Shown: piece after piece, positions 10,301 through 21,394 of the stretch
Layout of the letters: the number at the start of each line of letters is the position of its first letter
Position numbering within the stretch: the first letter of the stretch is position 1
NCBI GenBank assembly: GCA_003116995.1
Contig: BDSL01000086.1
Coordinates: 62,001 to 126,000 of the forward strand
Reading direction: 5' to 3'
Origin: Yamagishiella unicocca
Taxonomy: Eukaryota; Chlorophyta; Chlorophyceae; Chlamydomonadales; Volvocaceae
DNA: 64,000 bases
Made by a program: the position numbers and the translations under genes
Notes under the pieces: generated by a model
Seen by the model: the letters and a program-made list of their open reading frames with translations, nothing else
Databases searched by the model: none
What the model was told of the DNA's origin: nothing

Positions 10301-13300
10301 CCGCCGCTGCGGGGACCCTGGTTGTTTTGGGCTGCGGTGGTTGTCCAGCATCAGCCAGGTGCAGTCCAGGGAGGTGGGCGCCAGGCCGTCAGCGGGGCAC
10401 AGCTGCGTCAGCAGGGTCAGGTCGCTGGCGCGGGTGAAGGTGGCTGCGGGGGCGGACCACAGCAGGATAGAGCCGTCGCTGAGGCCTGAAGGGGAGGGGG
10501 GGCCGGTAGCCCGGTGGCGGCAGGGTGGTGGTAATTAGGGTAGGGCGCGGCCAGCGTATGGGATCCGCACTACGGCTGGGACAGTGGAAATGGTCGACCA
10601 AGAAAGGGCGGACCAGTCGAGCGCCGGGGACTTCCCCCAGGGCCCCCCTGGTTGCGCACCTTGCCTAAACCCTAAAGCCCTAAACACCACCGCACCTGTC
10701 AGCAGCAGCAGGCTGTCCCGGGGTCCTGCCGAGTTGGGCTGCGGCACCCGCCACTGCCCCGCGGCCCCCTCCTGCTGCCCCTGCTCCTGCCGCTGCTCCG
10801 CCCCCGCCGCGCCGCCTCCCTCCGGCGCCACACACCACACCACTCGCAGCACGTGTGCGCCCCCCGAGTGCGCCCGCAGCGCCCCCATCCAGTGCAGCTG
10901 CACAGAGCTGGCGGACGAGGAGGCGCCTGCTGTCGCCCCGCCTTGCGACTTGGGTTCGTAGTCCGGCGGCAGGTCCAGCCGCCACAGGGCCACCTGGCCC
11001 AACTTGTTGCCCACCCCCAGCACGCAGCTGCGGGCCACACCGTCGGACTGCGCCCCGCCGCCCTCACAGCCAGCCCCCTCGCCGTCACCCCGCTGCTGTG
11101 CGCCTCTGTGGTCATCGGCCGTGCTGGTGCCAGTGCCGCCGTTTGTCGCCGCCTCCGCTGCCTCTCCTGGCGTCGCGGCTGCGGTGCAGAAGGCGGGAGA
11201 CCAGGCGAGGCAGGTGGCCGCCAGGGCCAGGGAGCGGGCCTCGTAGGCGGGGGTAGGCACCACGGCACCCGACCCCACCTCAGCCCTGCACTGCCCCAGC
11301 ACCTGGTTCTGCGGGGTTGGGGCGGGGGCAGAGGAAAGGTTCACCGGGCGGGGTGCAGGTGACCAGCCGGGATGCAGGTGCTCGTCCTGCCCACCGGCAC
11401 TCCAAAGGGCAATCCAGCCACCCGCCCAACCCACTTCGCATCACATGGGCAACACGCATTGCTACGCTAATCACCCGGCCACCCTGCCAGCCAGCCAGCC
11501 AGCCACCCACTCTGTGGTCGTCTCGGACGGTGCCGTCGAAGCGAATGACGTACGAGGGCGCCCCCGCCCCCGCATCGCCCTTCTCGTCACCCGCTGCTGC
11601 TGCCGCTGCTGCCTCACGCCCTCGGCTGAGCTCCATGCGGTAGCGGGGGGCGTTGCGGCGGCCCAGACAAGCCAGCTATAGCGAGGGGAGGGCAGGGACG
11701 GGGATCACGGGGCGTCATGCTGGTACGACAGGGTTGCAGGGGGGCGCAACTGGACGTGTTCCCCTCGGGGCAGCCCTCCTGACCTGGTTGACCTCATCAG
11801 CCAAGCTTCACACTGCTATCCCTCTGAACCAACAGCCTTGCAATCACCTTTCCAAGCAAAGGCCCGCGACCGCTCCGCCACCCGGCACCACCCGCTCCGC
11901 CCACCCACCGTCGCTTTCCATGTCTCGCGGGCAGGGCCAGCGGCTCCTGCCGCGCCAGCGCCCTCTAGCAGGGCGACGGCTCCCGTTGCGCCCCCGGCTC
12001 CGCCCTCCTCCGCAGCCTCGCCGTCCCTGCCCTCAGCGTAGCCCATGAAAAGGGTGCCTGCGGCCGCACCGGGCGTGTCACCGTACGGGTGGGTGGTGTT
12101 GGCGGCGGGCTAAGGCGGTGGGAGACGCCACAACCACGAGCCAGGAGGAGCCCTGAAGCGCCCCCTCCTGCGCCCGGAGCACCCACCTTGCAGCCCGGCT
12201 GCCTCCCGGACCCCCTGGCGCCGCTTGCCCGCCCACAGCGGTGGGTTTGATTTGCTGCCCCCGGCACCTGCAGCACAGCGGCGTAGGGCCCACCAGGTTA
12301 GGTGATGGCGCAAGCGGAGAAATAAGGGGGGCGGGAGAGGAAGGGGAAGAGGCAGGAGCCGCCTCGGGCTTGTTCAGGAGCCGCCCCCCCCCTTCCCTCA
12401 AACCCACCCGCCAGCGCACCCGCTGTCCCACTCGCTTCCGCCCCCAGCACGGGCCCCGTCGGTCCCCCGGCGCCGGCCTGCGCGGACTGTATGACCAGGC
12501 GGCGGATGTTGCACTTGGTGGAGGTCTTGATCTTCTTCTCTGAGGAGGGCGGGAGGGTCGGGACGAGAGGGGTCAGGGCGAAGAGCGAAGAAGGGTGACG
12601 AAAGGGGTTCAAGGGTGCCCACAGGGATGGGGATGGAAGTGTGCCTCTCCGCCCGCCATCACCCTTCCCTCTCGACCCCTCCGGCCCCCTCCTCACCCTC
12701 CCCTCTCGACCCCTCCGGCCCCCTCCTCACCCTCCCCTCTCGACCCCTCCGGCCCCCTCCTCACCCGCGCCGTGCGGCAGCAGGTGGCCGAACACCTTGG
12801 TGAACTCGCCGAAGGCCTGCATGAAGGAAAGCAGGTCGGGCCCCCGCATGTACTCCCCGCGGGAGTAGGAGTGGAACTCGGAGTCGTCGTGCTTGCTGCG
12901 CAGGACCATGAACCTGGGGCGCGGGGGGAGGGGAGGGAGGGAGGTCCGTGTACTAGGAAGCCGATAAGGAAATCGTTTGCCGTTAGGAAACCGGGGCTGG
13001 GAGGAGGGCGGACGGGCACAGTTGTTGTGCATTGTTGTTGTGGAAGGGTGGCGAAGGGGCGAGAGGTAGTCGGCTGGATGAGCGCGGTATGGGTAGATCC
13101 ATACTTCAGGCTGATACAAAAAGTGATTACCGCGGCAGGGGGGGCGCCAAGAGGTACACCGGGTGGCGGGCGGCCGGTAATGCCAGCTTCCCCGCCCTCC
13201 CGCCCGCACCACCTCCCGCCCCTCATCTCCGATACCCGTTTCGCCAGCCCCGGCTGCAGGCCCGCCCCCACTCCCGCCTGGTACCCTCACCTCTTAAACA

Positions 13301-16300
13301 GGACGTTCGAGCCGTGCCGCTGCAGCGCCACTGGGTCCGTCAGGTTGACTGCGGGCGCCAGCAGCGTAAACAGCTCCTGGCTGGCGGCGGCGATGGCGGG
13401 GGCTGCCGCAGCAGTGGCCTGCTCCTCCTCCTCCTTGCTGATCGTCTTGCGCCGCTTGCCCTCCCCGGCCCCAGCGGCAGCCCGGCCCCGTCCTCGCCCC
13501 CGTCCTCGCCCCCGGCCTCCGCGACCGCGCCTGCGGCAGTGGGGGAGTGGTCCAAGGGTGTTGGCGCGGTGGGGTCGGGTGCAGCGCCCACCCCACCCCG
13601 GCTGCAATGCATCTCAAAACTTCTGTTTTAAACGATTTTTTTCGGACATCCACGGGTTTCCCTCGAACCCCGGCTGCAATACCGCCATCCCTGCTCGCTG
13701 CGGAGCAACGCTAGGGGCATTGCTGACAGAGTTACTGATTCGTGTGGGCCGCCAATGCGCCTCGCAAGCCATGATCTACGCATACATGCAGGGACACGTA
13801 CGCATACATGTGCAAGCAGCAGGTGTTGTGGAGGTACGCGCCGGGTCGTACAGCTGCTGAGCTCCGCCACACTAGGCTTGAACCTTAAGCAGCCTCGCCC
13901 CGACCCCTGACCCACCCTGTCGACCCCCCCGCCTCTCCGCCATCCTCCTCCTCCCCCACGACGTCCTCGTCCTCCTCCTCCTCCGCCTCCTCGCGCCCTG
14001 TCCCCGCCTCCTCCTCGTCCTCCAGCGACTCGTCACCGCTGCTGCCGGCCGTCTCCGCCTCCCCGCCGGCGCTGAACTCCGACGCGTCATCGTCATCCTC
14101 ATCGCCGCCGCGACCGCTGCGCCGCCTCTTGTGCTTGCCGGAGCCCCCACGCCGCCCGCGCGCCGCTCCTGCGTCGTCGTCACTGCCGCTGCCCCCCCCG
14201 CCAGCCGCCCCGACCTGCTTGCGTGTGGCTACCACAGCGCGAAGAGCTGCGGCCCGCGCCTTGCGGCCCGAGGCGTTGGTCAGCGGGGCAGCTGCCTCCC
14301 CGCCCTCGCCGCCCTCGCCGTCATCCTCGCCGCGGCCCAGTGGGGTCTTGGCGCCTCCAGCGGAGGGCGGCGGCCGCAGGGACGACCGCACTCGGCGCTT
14401 GGACTCGATCTGGAGGCGCTTGGCTGCAGGGAGGGGGAGCAGCAGCGCGGTTGGGGCAGGTTTGGGGCAACGGTGAGAGGTAGCGGCTGCGGTGTGCGGC
14501 TGCAGGGAAGCGTAGTAGGTTTGCCCCCTGGAGCCGCCCCCGCTGCAAGGCACTGGCGCCGTACCTGCCCCCTCCGGCAGCTTGCTGCCGTACAGGTGCA
14601 TGAACTCGCCCAGCGCCTGGTCGTACGACGCCAGCTCCACTCCGCGCATGCGCTCGCCGGCCGCATAGGTGTGCAGGTCAGCGGGGTCGGCCGCAGAGAT
14701 CAGGGCCTGCCACCTGCACGTGATGTTGGGTGGTGGTGAGCGGTGAGCGGCGGGGGGGGGCCGCAGCATGGAAAGGCGAACAGCGACATAGGAGACGAGT
14801 GGCCGGGGCGGGGCGGGCTGCACCCGTGTGCCGCAAGGTCGCCTCCACCGCAGCTACTGCGGCTGGGTGCGGCTGGCAGCAAAGTCATCTGCGGTCGACA
14901 AGTGCCGCGCGGCCTGGACATAAGCAGGGTGGAGTGAGTGCGGGTGGAGTACGGCACTGTCAGCTAGAGCGAGGACGCCTCCACGTGTGGTCCTATCGGT
15001 ATCCGCCTGCTAACCAGGGTGGTGGCGCCCTCACCCACCGGCCAACAACCATGCCTGCCGCCACCTTCTCCAGCGACAACCCGCCCTCCTCCTTGTCAGC
15101 TCGTGAGTCGTACTCGTGGAAGGTGGCGGGGTCGGTGCCGGAGAAGTCCAGTGGGGCCGCCTCCTCACCGCCCCGGCTGCGGCGGCCGGCACCCTTCTTT
15201 ACGGCACTGCAGTCCCACCCAGTTGGGAGCAGGCCACGATCAGGCAGCGGTCACACCGTGTGAGGCGGAGGGAGTGTGTTTGGCGGGGCGGGACAACGGG
15301 GCGAGGCGAAGGCGGGGCGTCAGGTGCGGAAATGTACGACGACATCGTACGCACATAGAGCGCTAGTATACACGGTACACGAAGTAATGCTGGACGCGTC
15401 ATCTTACCCTGTTGCAGGTTCTCTGCTCGTATATCGGCCGTAGTACTGGCAAGGTGCAACACGACCCCGGACCCGCACGCTGGCACCTCCCTGCGAGCTG
15501 CCGCTGCCGCCCAGCAACACGTACCTGGCCTTGGCCGTGCCAGCCTTCGCCTTGGCGCTCTTCGGCCCCGCAGACAGCCCTTCCGCGCCAGCCCCGCCCT
15601 CCTCATCCCCAGACGACTCGTCCTGTCGGCCCTCCTCCCCCTCCTCCTGCTTGCGGCTGCGCTTTGCGCCCTTGACTGCCCCTGTGGCGGGGGTGGAGGC
15701 CGCGCCGTCCGCACCTCCCTCGTTTGCGGCCCGCAGCAGCAGCGGGCGGCAGCGGTGCTTGGCGGTGCTGTTGATCCGCTTCCCTGCCGGTGGAGACCGC
15801 AGGGGAGTGTCGGCCGTACGTGGTGGGCGGGTATGGCAGCAGCAGAGCACACGCCGTTCAACCAACAGAGCCATGAGCGCGGGTGCTACCCGGGATCACG
15901 ATACGCAACTACACGCCACGTCATCCCCCCTCCCAGCAGCCAGTGCCCCCCTACCGCCCGATTGCATCCCCCAAGACAGGCAGGCTCGGAGCGCACCCCT
16001 CGAGCACTGAGCAGCTGAGCACCAACAGCACCGCACCTGCTCCCTCCTGCAGCTTATCGCCGTACAGATGCATGAACTCGCCGTACGCCGTGTTGAACAG
16101 CCGCAGCTCCTCTCCTGACATGTGCTCCCCGGCCGCGTAGCTGCGCAGTGCGGCGGGGGCGGCGGCGGACAGCAGGGCTGCGAACCTGCATGGAGGAGGG
16201 GGGCAAGAGAGGAGGAGGAGGCGATGGATGCTACCTCGGCTGCGGCACTGGGTCAGGGCCTGAGGCCAGCGCTCAGAAGCCCCGGCATGTGAGCCTCCGG

Positions 16301-19300
16301 TCAGCCGGGCTGCCGGGTGGAACCCGGTAGCTGGTCTGGGCTGCTAGCAGGCAACACAACGTAGTGCAGTGCAGGCCCCCGGACGTATGTGCGGCCGCAG
16401 CGACAAGGGTGTCGCGGCTGGCACCGCGGCGTACCCTCCACCACCCTAGCCCCCCCCCCCTCCCCTCATCGGGCCCCTATGCGTCCCCCCTCACCTCTTG
16501 GACACCAGCTGGGCCGCCACCTTCTCCAGCGACAACCCGCCCTCCTCCTTGTCAGCTCGTGTGTCGTACTCGTGGAAGGTGGCTGGGTCGGTGCCGGAGA
16601 AGTCCAGTGGGGCCGCCTCCTCACCGCCCCGGCTGCGGCGGCCGGCACCGGACTTCCGCGGCGGCCTGCGCGCACGAGGATACAGCTGATCAGGGCGGGG
16701 GAGGGCTGCAGCGGCGGCCTGGCGGCCACGCTAATGGACCCAACCTCAATCACAGTCTCGGTCCCGCCCTCCGCTGGCCGCAATTCCCTCCTCCGCCCAA
16801 CGCCCACCAGCACCTGCTGCTGCCGGCTGTTCCATCGCCCTCTGCCGCGAGCAGCTCCTTGCCGCCGGCGCTGGATGCCCTGCCGCCCGGGGCTGGGCCC
16901 TGGGAGCCAGCGCGTGCGGACGAGGGCGCCTCCGAGGCCGTGGCGCCGCGCCCCGAGTGCCCCTTGCTCCGGCCCCACCGCGGCACCGGCAGCTGGTCGG
17001 GGTGCGAGGCACCCTGGAGCGATGCGACCCCCTCCCGCACTGCGCCCCACAGCCAGGCGCCGTCCAGCCGCAGCACCCGGAACTCCGGGGCGAAAGAGTT
17101 CAGCTGCGAACAGAACAGCCGGGTGGGCGAGCGTTGGCGGCGGGCGGGAAGGTGGCGGCTGGTGGCCTGGCAGGGCGCTAGGGGCTGGGAGCACATGCCG
17201 TAAGGAAAGGATGCCGCTGGGCAAGTGGCAGCAACCCCGCTCCTTCCCTGTACCCCTGCTCACCCACTCGGGCGGTACCTAACTCTCCAGCAAACTCGCC
17301 CCCCTCCAACATACACCCGGCACCCTCACCATGTCCTCTCCCGCCGCCTCCACTGCCGCCGCCCACGAGTCCCCCTCGTCCTCCTCCTCGTCCGCCCCCC
17401 CGCGCAGCTCCTCCACCCGCTGCACGAACAGCGGGGCCAGGGTGGCCGCCGCTGCGGGGCCTCCCTCCAGCAGCACCACATTGCGGTAGTGGTCGGACCG
17501 GGCTGCGGGGGGGGGGGCGGGAGCCGGGGGCTGAGTTGTGGATCGGGAGAGGGCCCGTACTGAAGCGCGCCACTTCGGCGACTGCTACTGCTCCGTGGAG
17601 CAGTGGGAGCAGCGAGAGCAGTGGGACCACACCCTGCCCGCCCCTGCGCACAGTCCAGCTCCTACCCACCCATCATCAGCCCCCGCGTGCCCTGCTCGAG
17701 CACCCCGGACCCACTCGCCAGACTCCAGCTCCCCTGCCCTGCCTCCTCGGCGACGGGTGCTCCCTCCCCCCACGACCTACGCCTCGATCAGCCGGGGTAT
17801 CTCCTCCACGCCACGCCCACCCACCCGACACCGCCACGGTCCCCGCCGCCGCACTGGTCCAGGCGGAGGTGCGCTCGTCCCACGCCACCGCCGTCCTGGT
17901 CCAGGCAGAGGTGCGCTCGTCCCACGCCACCGCCGCCCTGGTCCGCTCCAGGGGCACCGAGATCTGCTCCACCGCATCCAGCAGCTGCACCTGCACCACC
18001 ACACCGCCACCGCCATCGAGCCCGGAGCTGGAGCCGGCAGCGGCAGCGGTGGCGCCGCCTAGAGGCTTGCGCTGCTTGGTTGCTGCCTCGCTCGCCACCG
18101 CCGCCACCTTCGCCTGCGGCCCCGTGACCGCCAGCAGCTGCGCGGCCCACCAGGCTGCGTCGTGGTACACCTCCACCACGAGACCCAGCCGCAGCGGCGG
18201 GGGGGCGGGGCTCACCGCCACCTGCGGCCAACCCAGCCCCGCCACGACAACGAAAGCGGGTCACGAGCGCGCAGTGCGAAGAGAGGGAGCGGTGGTGATA
18301 GCGGTGGTAATTTCTGTGACCCCGGTGCGCCCCACCCTGCGCTGCAGCCCCTCACCGCCGCCCCCGCTGCGTCGTCTCCCCTCCCACCGCACCTGGCTGG
18401 GGGGCGCCGGCCTCACTGCGTAACCCCGCCTGCAGTGCACCGGGTAGTGGGTGCCCTGGGGGCCGGCAGGCAGGGCGGAGCGGGCTGCCGCGGGTGTGAG
18501 CAGCCGGGGGCAGCCGGGCAGCGGGAACCACTCCGTGAGCTTGGGGGAGCCGGCCTCCTCGCTGATCTGGGGGGGGGACAGCGGCGGGGGAAGGGAGCGA
18601 CCCGGCGCGTGACGGGCGGCAGGAAGGGTCTGCTCGCATGGTGCCTTGCAGAGCGGTGTCGCAAGGGTGCAGTCGCGGCCGGGCAACCGGCGGCTGGCAC
18701 AATGACAATACACTGTCGCAATCGCCGTGCTGCGCTCCCCAGCATGCACCACCAAGCCAAGCCGCCGCCCGCCAACATCCGCCGCCGCCATCCGGCAGCC
18801 CCCACCCGACCTCCCAAGCCTACGCGCTGGTCGCCCCACCTGCAGCTCCTCGTACTCCACCAGCCCATACCCGTGCTGCGGCGCTGAGAGGCGCAGCAGG
18901 CGTGCAGGGAACCACGCACCCGCCAGCCCCTCCTCCTCGTTGTGCACCTGCGCGCGGGGGAGGGTGAGGCGCCCGCAGGTGAAGAGGGCACGAGGCACCA
19001 GGGCGGGCAGTGCTGCCGTTACCACGTATCATCCGCCGCAGCATATTGTCACCGGACTCACACTGGGACGATTGACAACAGATCCCCCCGCACGCACCTC
19101 CACCCCCAGGGGCCACCCCACCCACCTCCACCATGTCGCCCTCCCGCAGCTGCGATCCCCGAGCAGCAGCGTCACCGCCCGCGCCACCACGGCCGGGCCC
19201 CGCGTGCAGCCCCTGCAGCCGCCGGGGCGCGGCAGAAGACCCGCCGCGGCCCTTGCCTCGCTGCCCGCCCGCCCTGCTGCCGTCAGCAATACCATCAGCG

Positions 19301-21394
19301 ACAGCCGCAGCGGCGCCAGCCTCAGCGCCGGCCACGTCCTGGGCACTGCCGCCATCGCCCGCTGGGGACGTGGATGCAGGCTCCGCCGCTGCCCCCTCCC
19401 CAGCACCCGTGGTGGCACCAGCACCCGCGGTGACACCAGCGTCCGAGGCAGCGGCGGTGGCGCCAGGGGAACCCTGATTTGCGGCAGCGGCTGTTACAAC
19501 GGGGGCCGCAGTGGAGCCGCCTCGACGCTGCCGCTTCGCCGCCGGAGGCTTTACTCCGCCGTCATCAGCGGCGTCCGGCTCAGTGACTTGGCTGCTGCCT
19601 CCGGCGTCGGCGCTGGCTGCACTGCCCTTGCCGACAGCTGGGCTCGGGCTTGAGGCGAGCCCTCCCGCCACCGCCGCCACCACCTTGCCAGCGGCAGCAG
19701 CGGCCGCCGCCGTAGCGCCGACGAGGGCCGAAGCGGCTGCAGCGACCACCACGCCGGCGGCCGCGGCGGGCGGCTCCTCCTCCACCTTCACCTGCGCCCC
19801 CTCCCCCTCCGAGACCTTGTCCACTGCATCGATGCCGGTGCCGCCCTGCGCACCTGCGGCGGCCCCCCTGCCTCCAGCGCCACTACTGGCAGCACCTGCC
19901 CCCCTGCCGCCGGCGCCGCTGCGACCCGCAACCCCCGGTCGGCGCTTCGTGCGGGCGCCGCCGCGCAGCCGCAGCACAGTCCCCGCCTGGCCAGCACCGC
20001 ACCGCACGACACCGCCCGCGCCGCCATCAGGTGCTGTTGCTACTGCTGCTGCCGCCAAGCCGCTGGCCCCCTGCGGCCCCGAGCAGCCCCCGCGCAGCCG
20101 CAGCGCGTCCCCCGGTGTGGCGACAGCACCAACTGCCAGGCAGTCAATTTCCTGCGACAGTAACACCACAAGGCGGAGTGAGAGGCGCCCTTGGGTAAGG
20201 GGCACAGGAGAAGACCGCATCGTTCTTTTCCCCTCGTGTACCACCCACCAGAATGCGCTGCCGCACATGCACCCACCGACCCACCCAGCCACCCACCTTC
20301 CACCCTGTCGCCTCCATATGGCGCTGCAGCAGGTCCGTGATGTCCGCCACCTCCCGCCAGGTGCTGCTCATGGCGAGGGCGGGAGGCGCCAGCACGCGAA
20401 CCTGAGCGGGGGGCCCATGTGGGTAGAGGGGGGTGGAGGGTCAGGAGCCGGGTGCCGCAGCCAGCAACAGCGCAGCAGACCAAGTGCTGCGCCCGCATGC
20501 TGCGAAGCCGCAAGCGGGGGGGGGTCGAATGGGGACGGGGGCCCAGGACGGGAGCTGGGGGGTATGGCGGGGCCATGGGCGGGCAGGGCGTTTCCGCCCG
20601 CAGGAATGATGGATGGGGGGGTTGACGCTGCCTGGCCTCGACGTGAAGTAAATGTCCCCTGCACTTCGGCCAGCCCACACAGGATGGCTGAGGACCAGAC
20701 CCGCGCAACCCTAGCCGCGGGAAGAGGCGGCGGCGCCACGGGAAGCGGTGGCGGCGGTGCAGCAGTTCATGAGTCGGGCCGTGATCTCGTACTTTGGTCT
20801 TCTCCGCTGCGGATGTCAGCAGGGAGCACCGGAGCGCTCTGCGCGTATACAGGAACCCCACCCGCTCTGGAGTGGTGCCGAGCTGCCAGTTTGCGTGTGC
20901 AGCAGTGCCGCCTACGTGACGCGCTCCCTTAACCCCCCCCCCTTACACCGTGGCTGTAAGGCGTGCTAGCAGCGCATGCTTCCCCGCCATGGAATGCCTG
21001 CGGTCGGAGCGGCGAATCGAAATCAAAGGCGCACCTTGAAGTCTGAGGAGAGGCCTGCAAGCAAGCAGCCTCCTGACATAGTGCAGCCCATAGGTGACCA
21101 GGCGACGCCGCGCCATCCCTGCTCGTTCACAGGAGTCTTCATGTTGACTTCGTAAAAAGCCGACATCGCAAACTGCGGCGAGTCCAGCCAATCTTTGGGG
21201 AGAAATCCAGGAGCTACCGCTGAACTTTCTAAACAGCGGAAAGGCGCAAACGCTCGTGGGCCGCCAAGGGCCACAGGGCTGAAAATTGTAATCGATTGGC
21301 CAGCGGCGACCGCCAGCAGATTGTCCTGTGACCATTTGATGCAATCTAGCCCTTCCGGCACTTGGTAAATACCGATGTGGTCTTGCACTTGCAT
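6545..21394 (-). CDS. TFIIIC90-like WD40 subunit with a very large Agenet/repeat insertion
   Basis: I chained 26 minus-strand exons with continuous phase (8,157 nt, 2,718 residues): 21394-21035, 20401-20297, 20151-19126, 18947-18840, 18566-18393, 18221-17825, 17502-17330, 17103-16814, 16665-16495, 16185-16037, 15783-15525, 15206-15039, 14713-14565, 14423-13916, 13530-13291, 12913-12765, 12539-12408, 12267-12187, 12057-11909, 11675-11511, 11308-10696, 10485-9104, 8784-8636, 8320-7659, 7322-7085, 6704-6545. Residues 1-155 (CIKWSQDNLLAVAAGQSITI, WREVADITDLL) and 1652 onward (LAWSPAF, GQVALWRLDLPPDYEP, SDGSILLW) match plant TFIIIC90/WD40 proteins. The last two exons give a zinc ribbon (NCVLCARR, VPFCLYCGVRLG). 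TFIIIC recruits RNA polymerase III. The roughly 1,500-residue insert is described separately. Weakest part: whether all exons share one mRNA. Confidence 0.8.
10664..10685. repeat. short interstitial telomere-like motif
   Basis: Three degenerate CCCTAAA units inside the intron after exon 21 of the TFIIIC90-like gene. CCCTAAA is the plant-type telomere unit also found in Volvox; AAACCCTAA is the plant 'telo-box'. Confidence 0.6.
12408..13530 (-). repeat. module C of the unrecognised repeat (exons 15-17)
   Basis: Exon 15 is RG-rich then reads LLAPAVNLTDPVALQRHGSN. The 149-bp exon 16 reads HSYSRGEYMRGPDLLSFMQA then FGEFTKVFGHLLPHGA. Exon 17 starts EKKIKTSTKCNIRRLVIQ. It is the most diverged copy but keeps the 149-bp phase 2-to-1 exon. 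Confidence 0.8.
12669..12765. repeat. 34-bp minisatellite abutting a splice donor
   Basis: Units start at 12669, 12703 and 12737. On the minus strand each carries GGTGAGGAGG, the sequence at the real donor of the 149-bp exon 16 (exon end 12765), so the intron starts with repeated donor-like sites. Confidence 0.85.
13916..15206 (-). repeat. module B of the unrecognised repeat (exons 12-14)
   Basis: Exon 12 repeats exon 9 almost exactly (FSGTDPATFHEYDSRADKEE). The 149-bp exon 13 reads YAAGERMRGVELASYDQALG then EFMHLYGSKLPEGA. Exon 14 starts AKRLQIESKRRVRSSL, then a long acidic, low-complexity tail. Exon lengths and phases equal those of module A. Confidence 0.85.
15525..16665 (-). repeat. module A of the unrecognised repeat (exons 9-11)
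   Basis: Exon 9 reads FSGTDPATFHEYDTRADKEE then LSLEKVAAQLVSKR. The 149-bp exon 10 reads SYAAGEHMSGEELRLFNTAY then GEFMHLYGDKLQEGA. Exon 11 starts GKRINSTAKHRCRPLLL and continues as a Lys/Glu-rich linker. Exon 10 is entered in phase 2 and left in phase 1. Confidence 0.85.
17854..17937 (-). repeat. 42-bp in-frame tandem repeat in exon 6
   Basis: Two 42-bp units (17854-17895 and 17896-17937) encode a duplicated RTAVAWDERTSAWT-like block after the second Agenet-like segment of the TFIIIC90-like protein. Confidence 0.85.
20297..21394 (-). other. TFIIIC90-like exons 1-2: first propeller blades
   Basis: Exon 1 starts at the ATG giving MQVQDHIGIYQVPEGLDCIK and reads ITIFSPVALGGPRAFAPF and WSPMGCTMSGGCLLAGLSSD, the N-terminal WD40 of TFIIIC90. 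Exon 2 (35 residues) gives TWREVADITDLLQRHMEATG, equivalent to the W-E-V-D-I-S-x-x-L segment that follows this blade in plant homologues. Exons 1 and 2 both end in phase 0. Confidence 0.88.

Larger units (their letters stand above)
11511..20151 (-). other. insert of TFIIIC90-like gene: Agenet/Tudor-like and repeat region
   Basis: Exons 3-20, about 1,496 residues, lie between the first blades and the rest of the propeller. Exon 3 (342 residues) is Ala/Gly-rich with KRQRRGG. Its end plus exon 4 reads GDMVEVHNEEEGLAGAWFPA and GLVEYEEL, an Agenet (plant Tudor-like) fold; exon 5 ends AVRPAPP as Agenet pairs often do. Exon 6 starts a second one, LRLGLVVEVYHDAAWWAAQL. Exon 7 (PLFVQRVEELRGG) and exon 8 (EFRVLRLDGAWLWGAVREG) are unassigned; a BAH- or Tudor-like fold is possible but weak. 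Three repeat modules follow, with acidic tracts and an RGRGRGR stretch. Agenet domains bind histone or other chromatin ligands, so a chromatin role is inferred. Confidence 0.65.

Noticed and set aside
14129..14739. + strand frames opposite exon 14
   Set aside because: Shadows of acidic Glu/Asp/Gly codons on the minus strand.
17330..17502. BAH domain in exon 7
   Set aside because: Only PLFVQRVEEL resembles it; too short and the rest does not follow.
19900..20151. LRLRGG taken as a ubiquitin gene
   Set aside because: No ubiquitin fold sequence precedes it; region is low-complexity.
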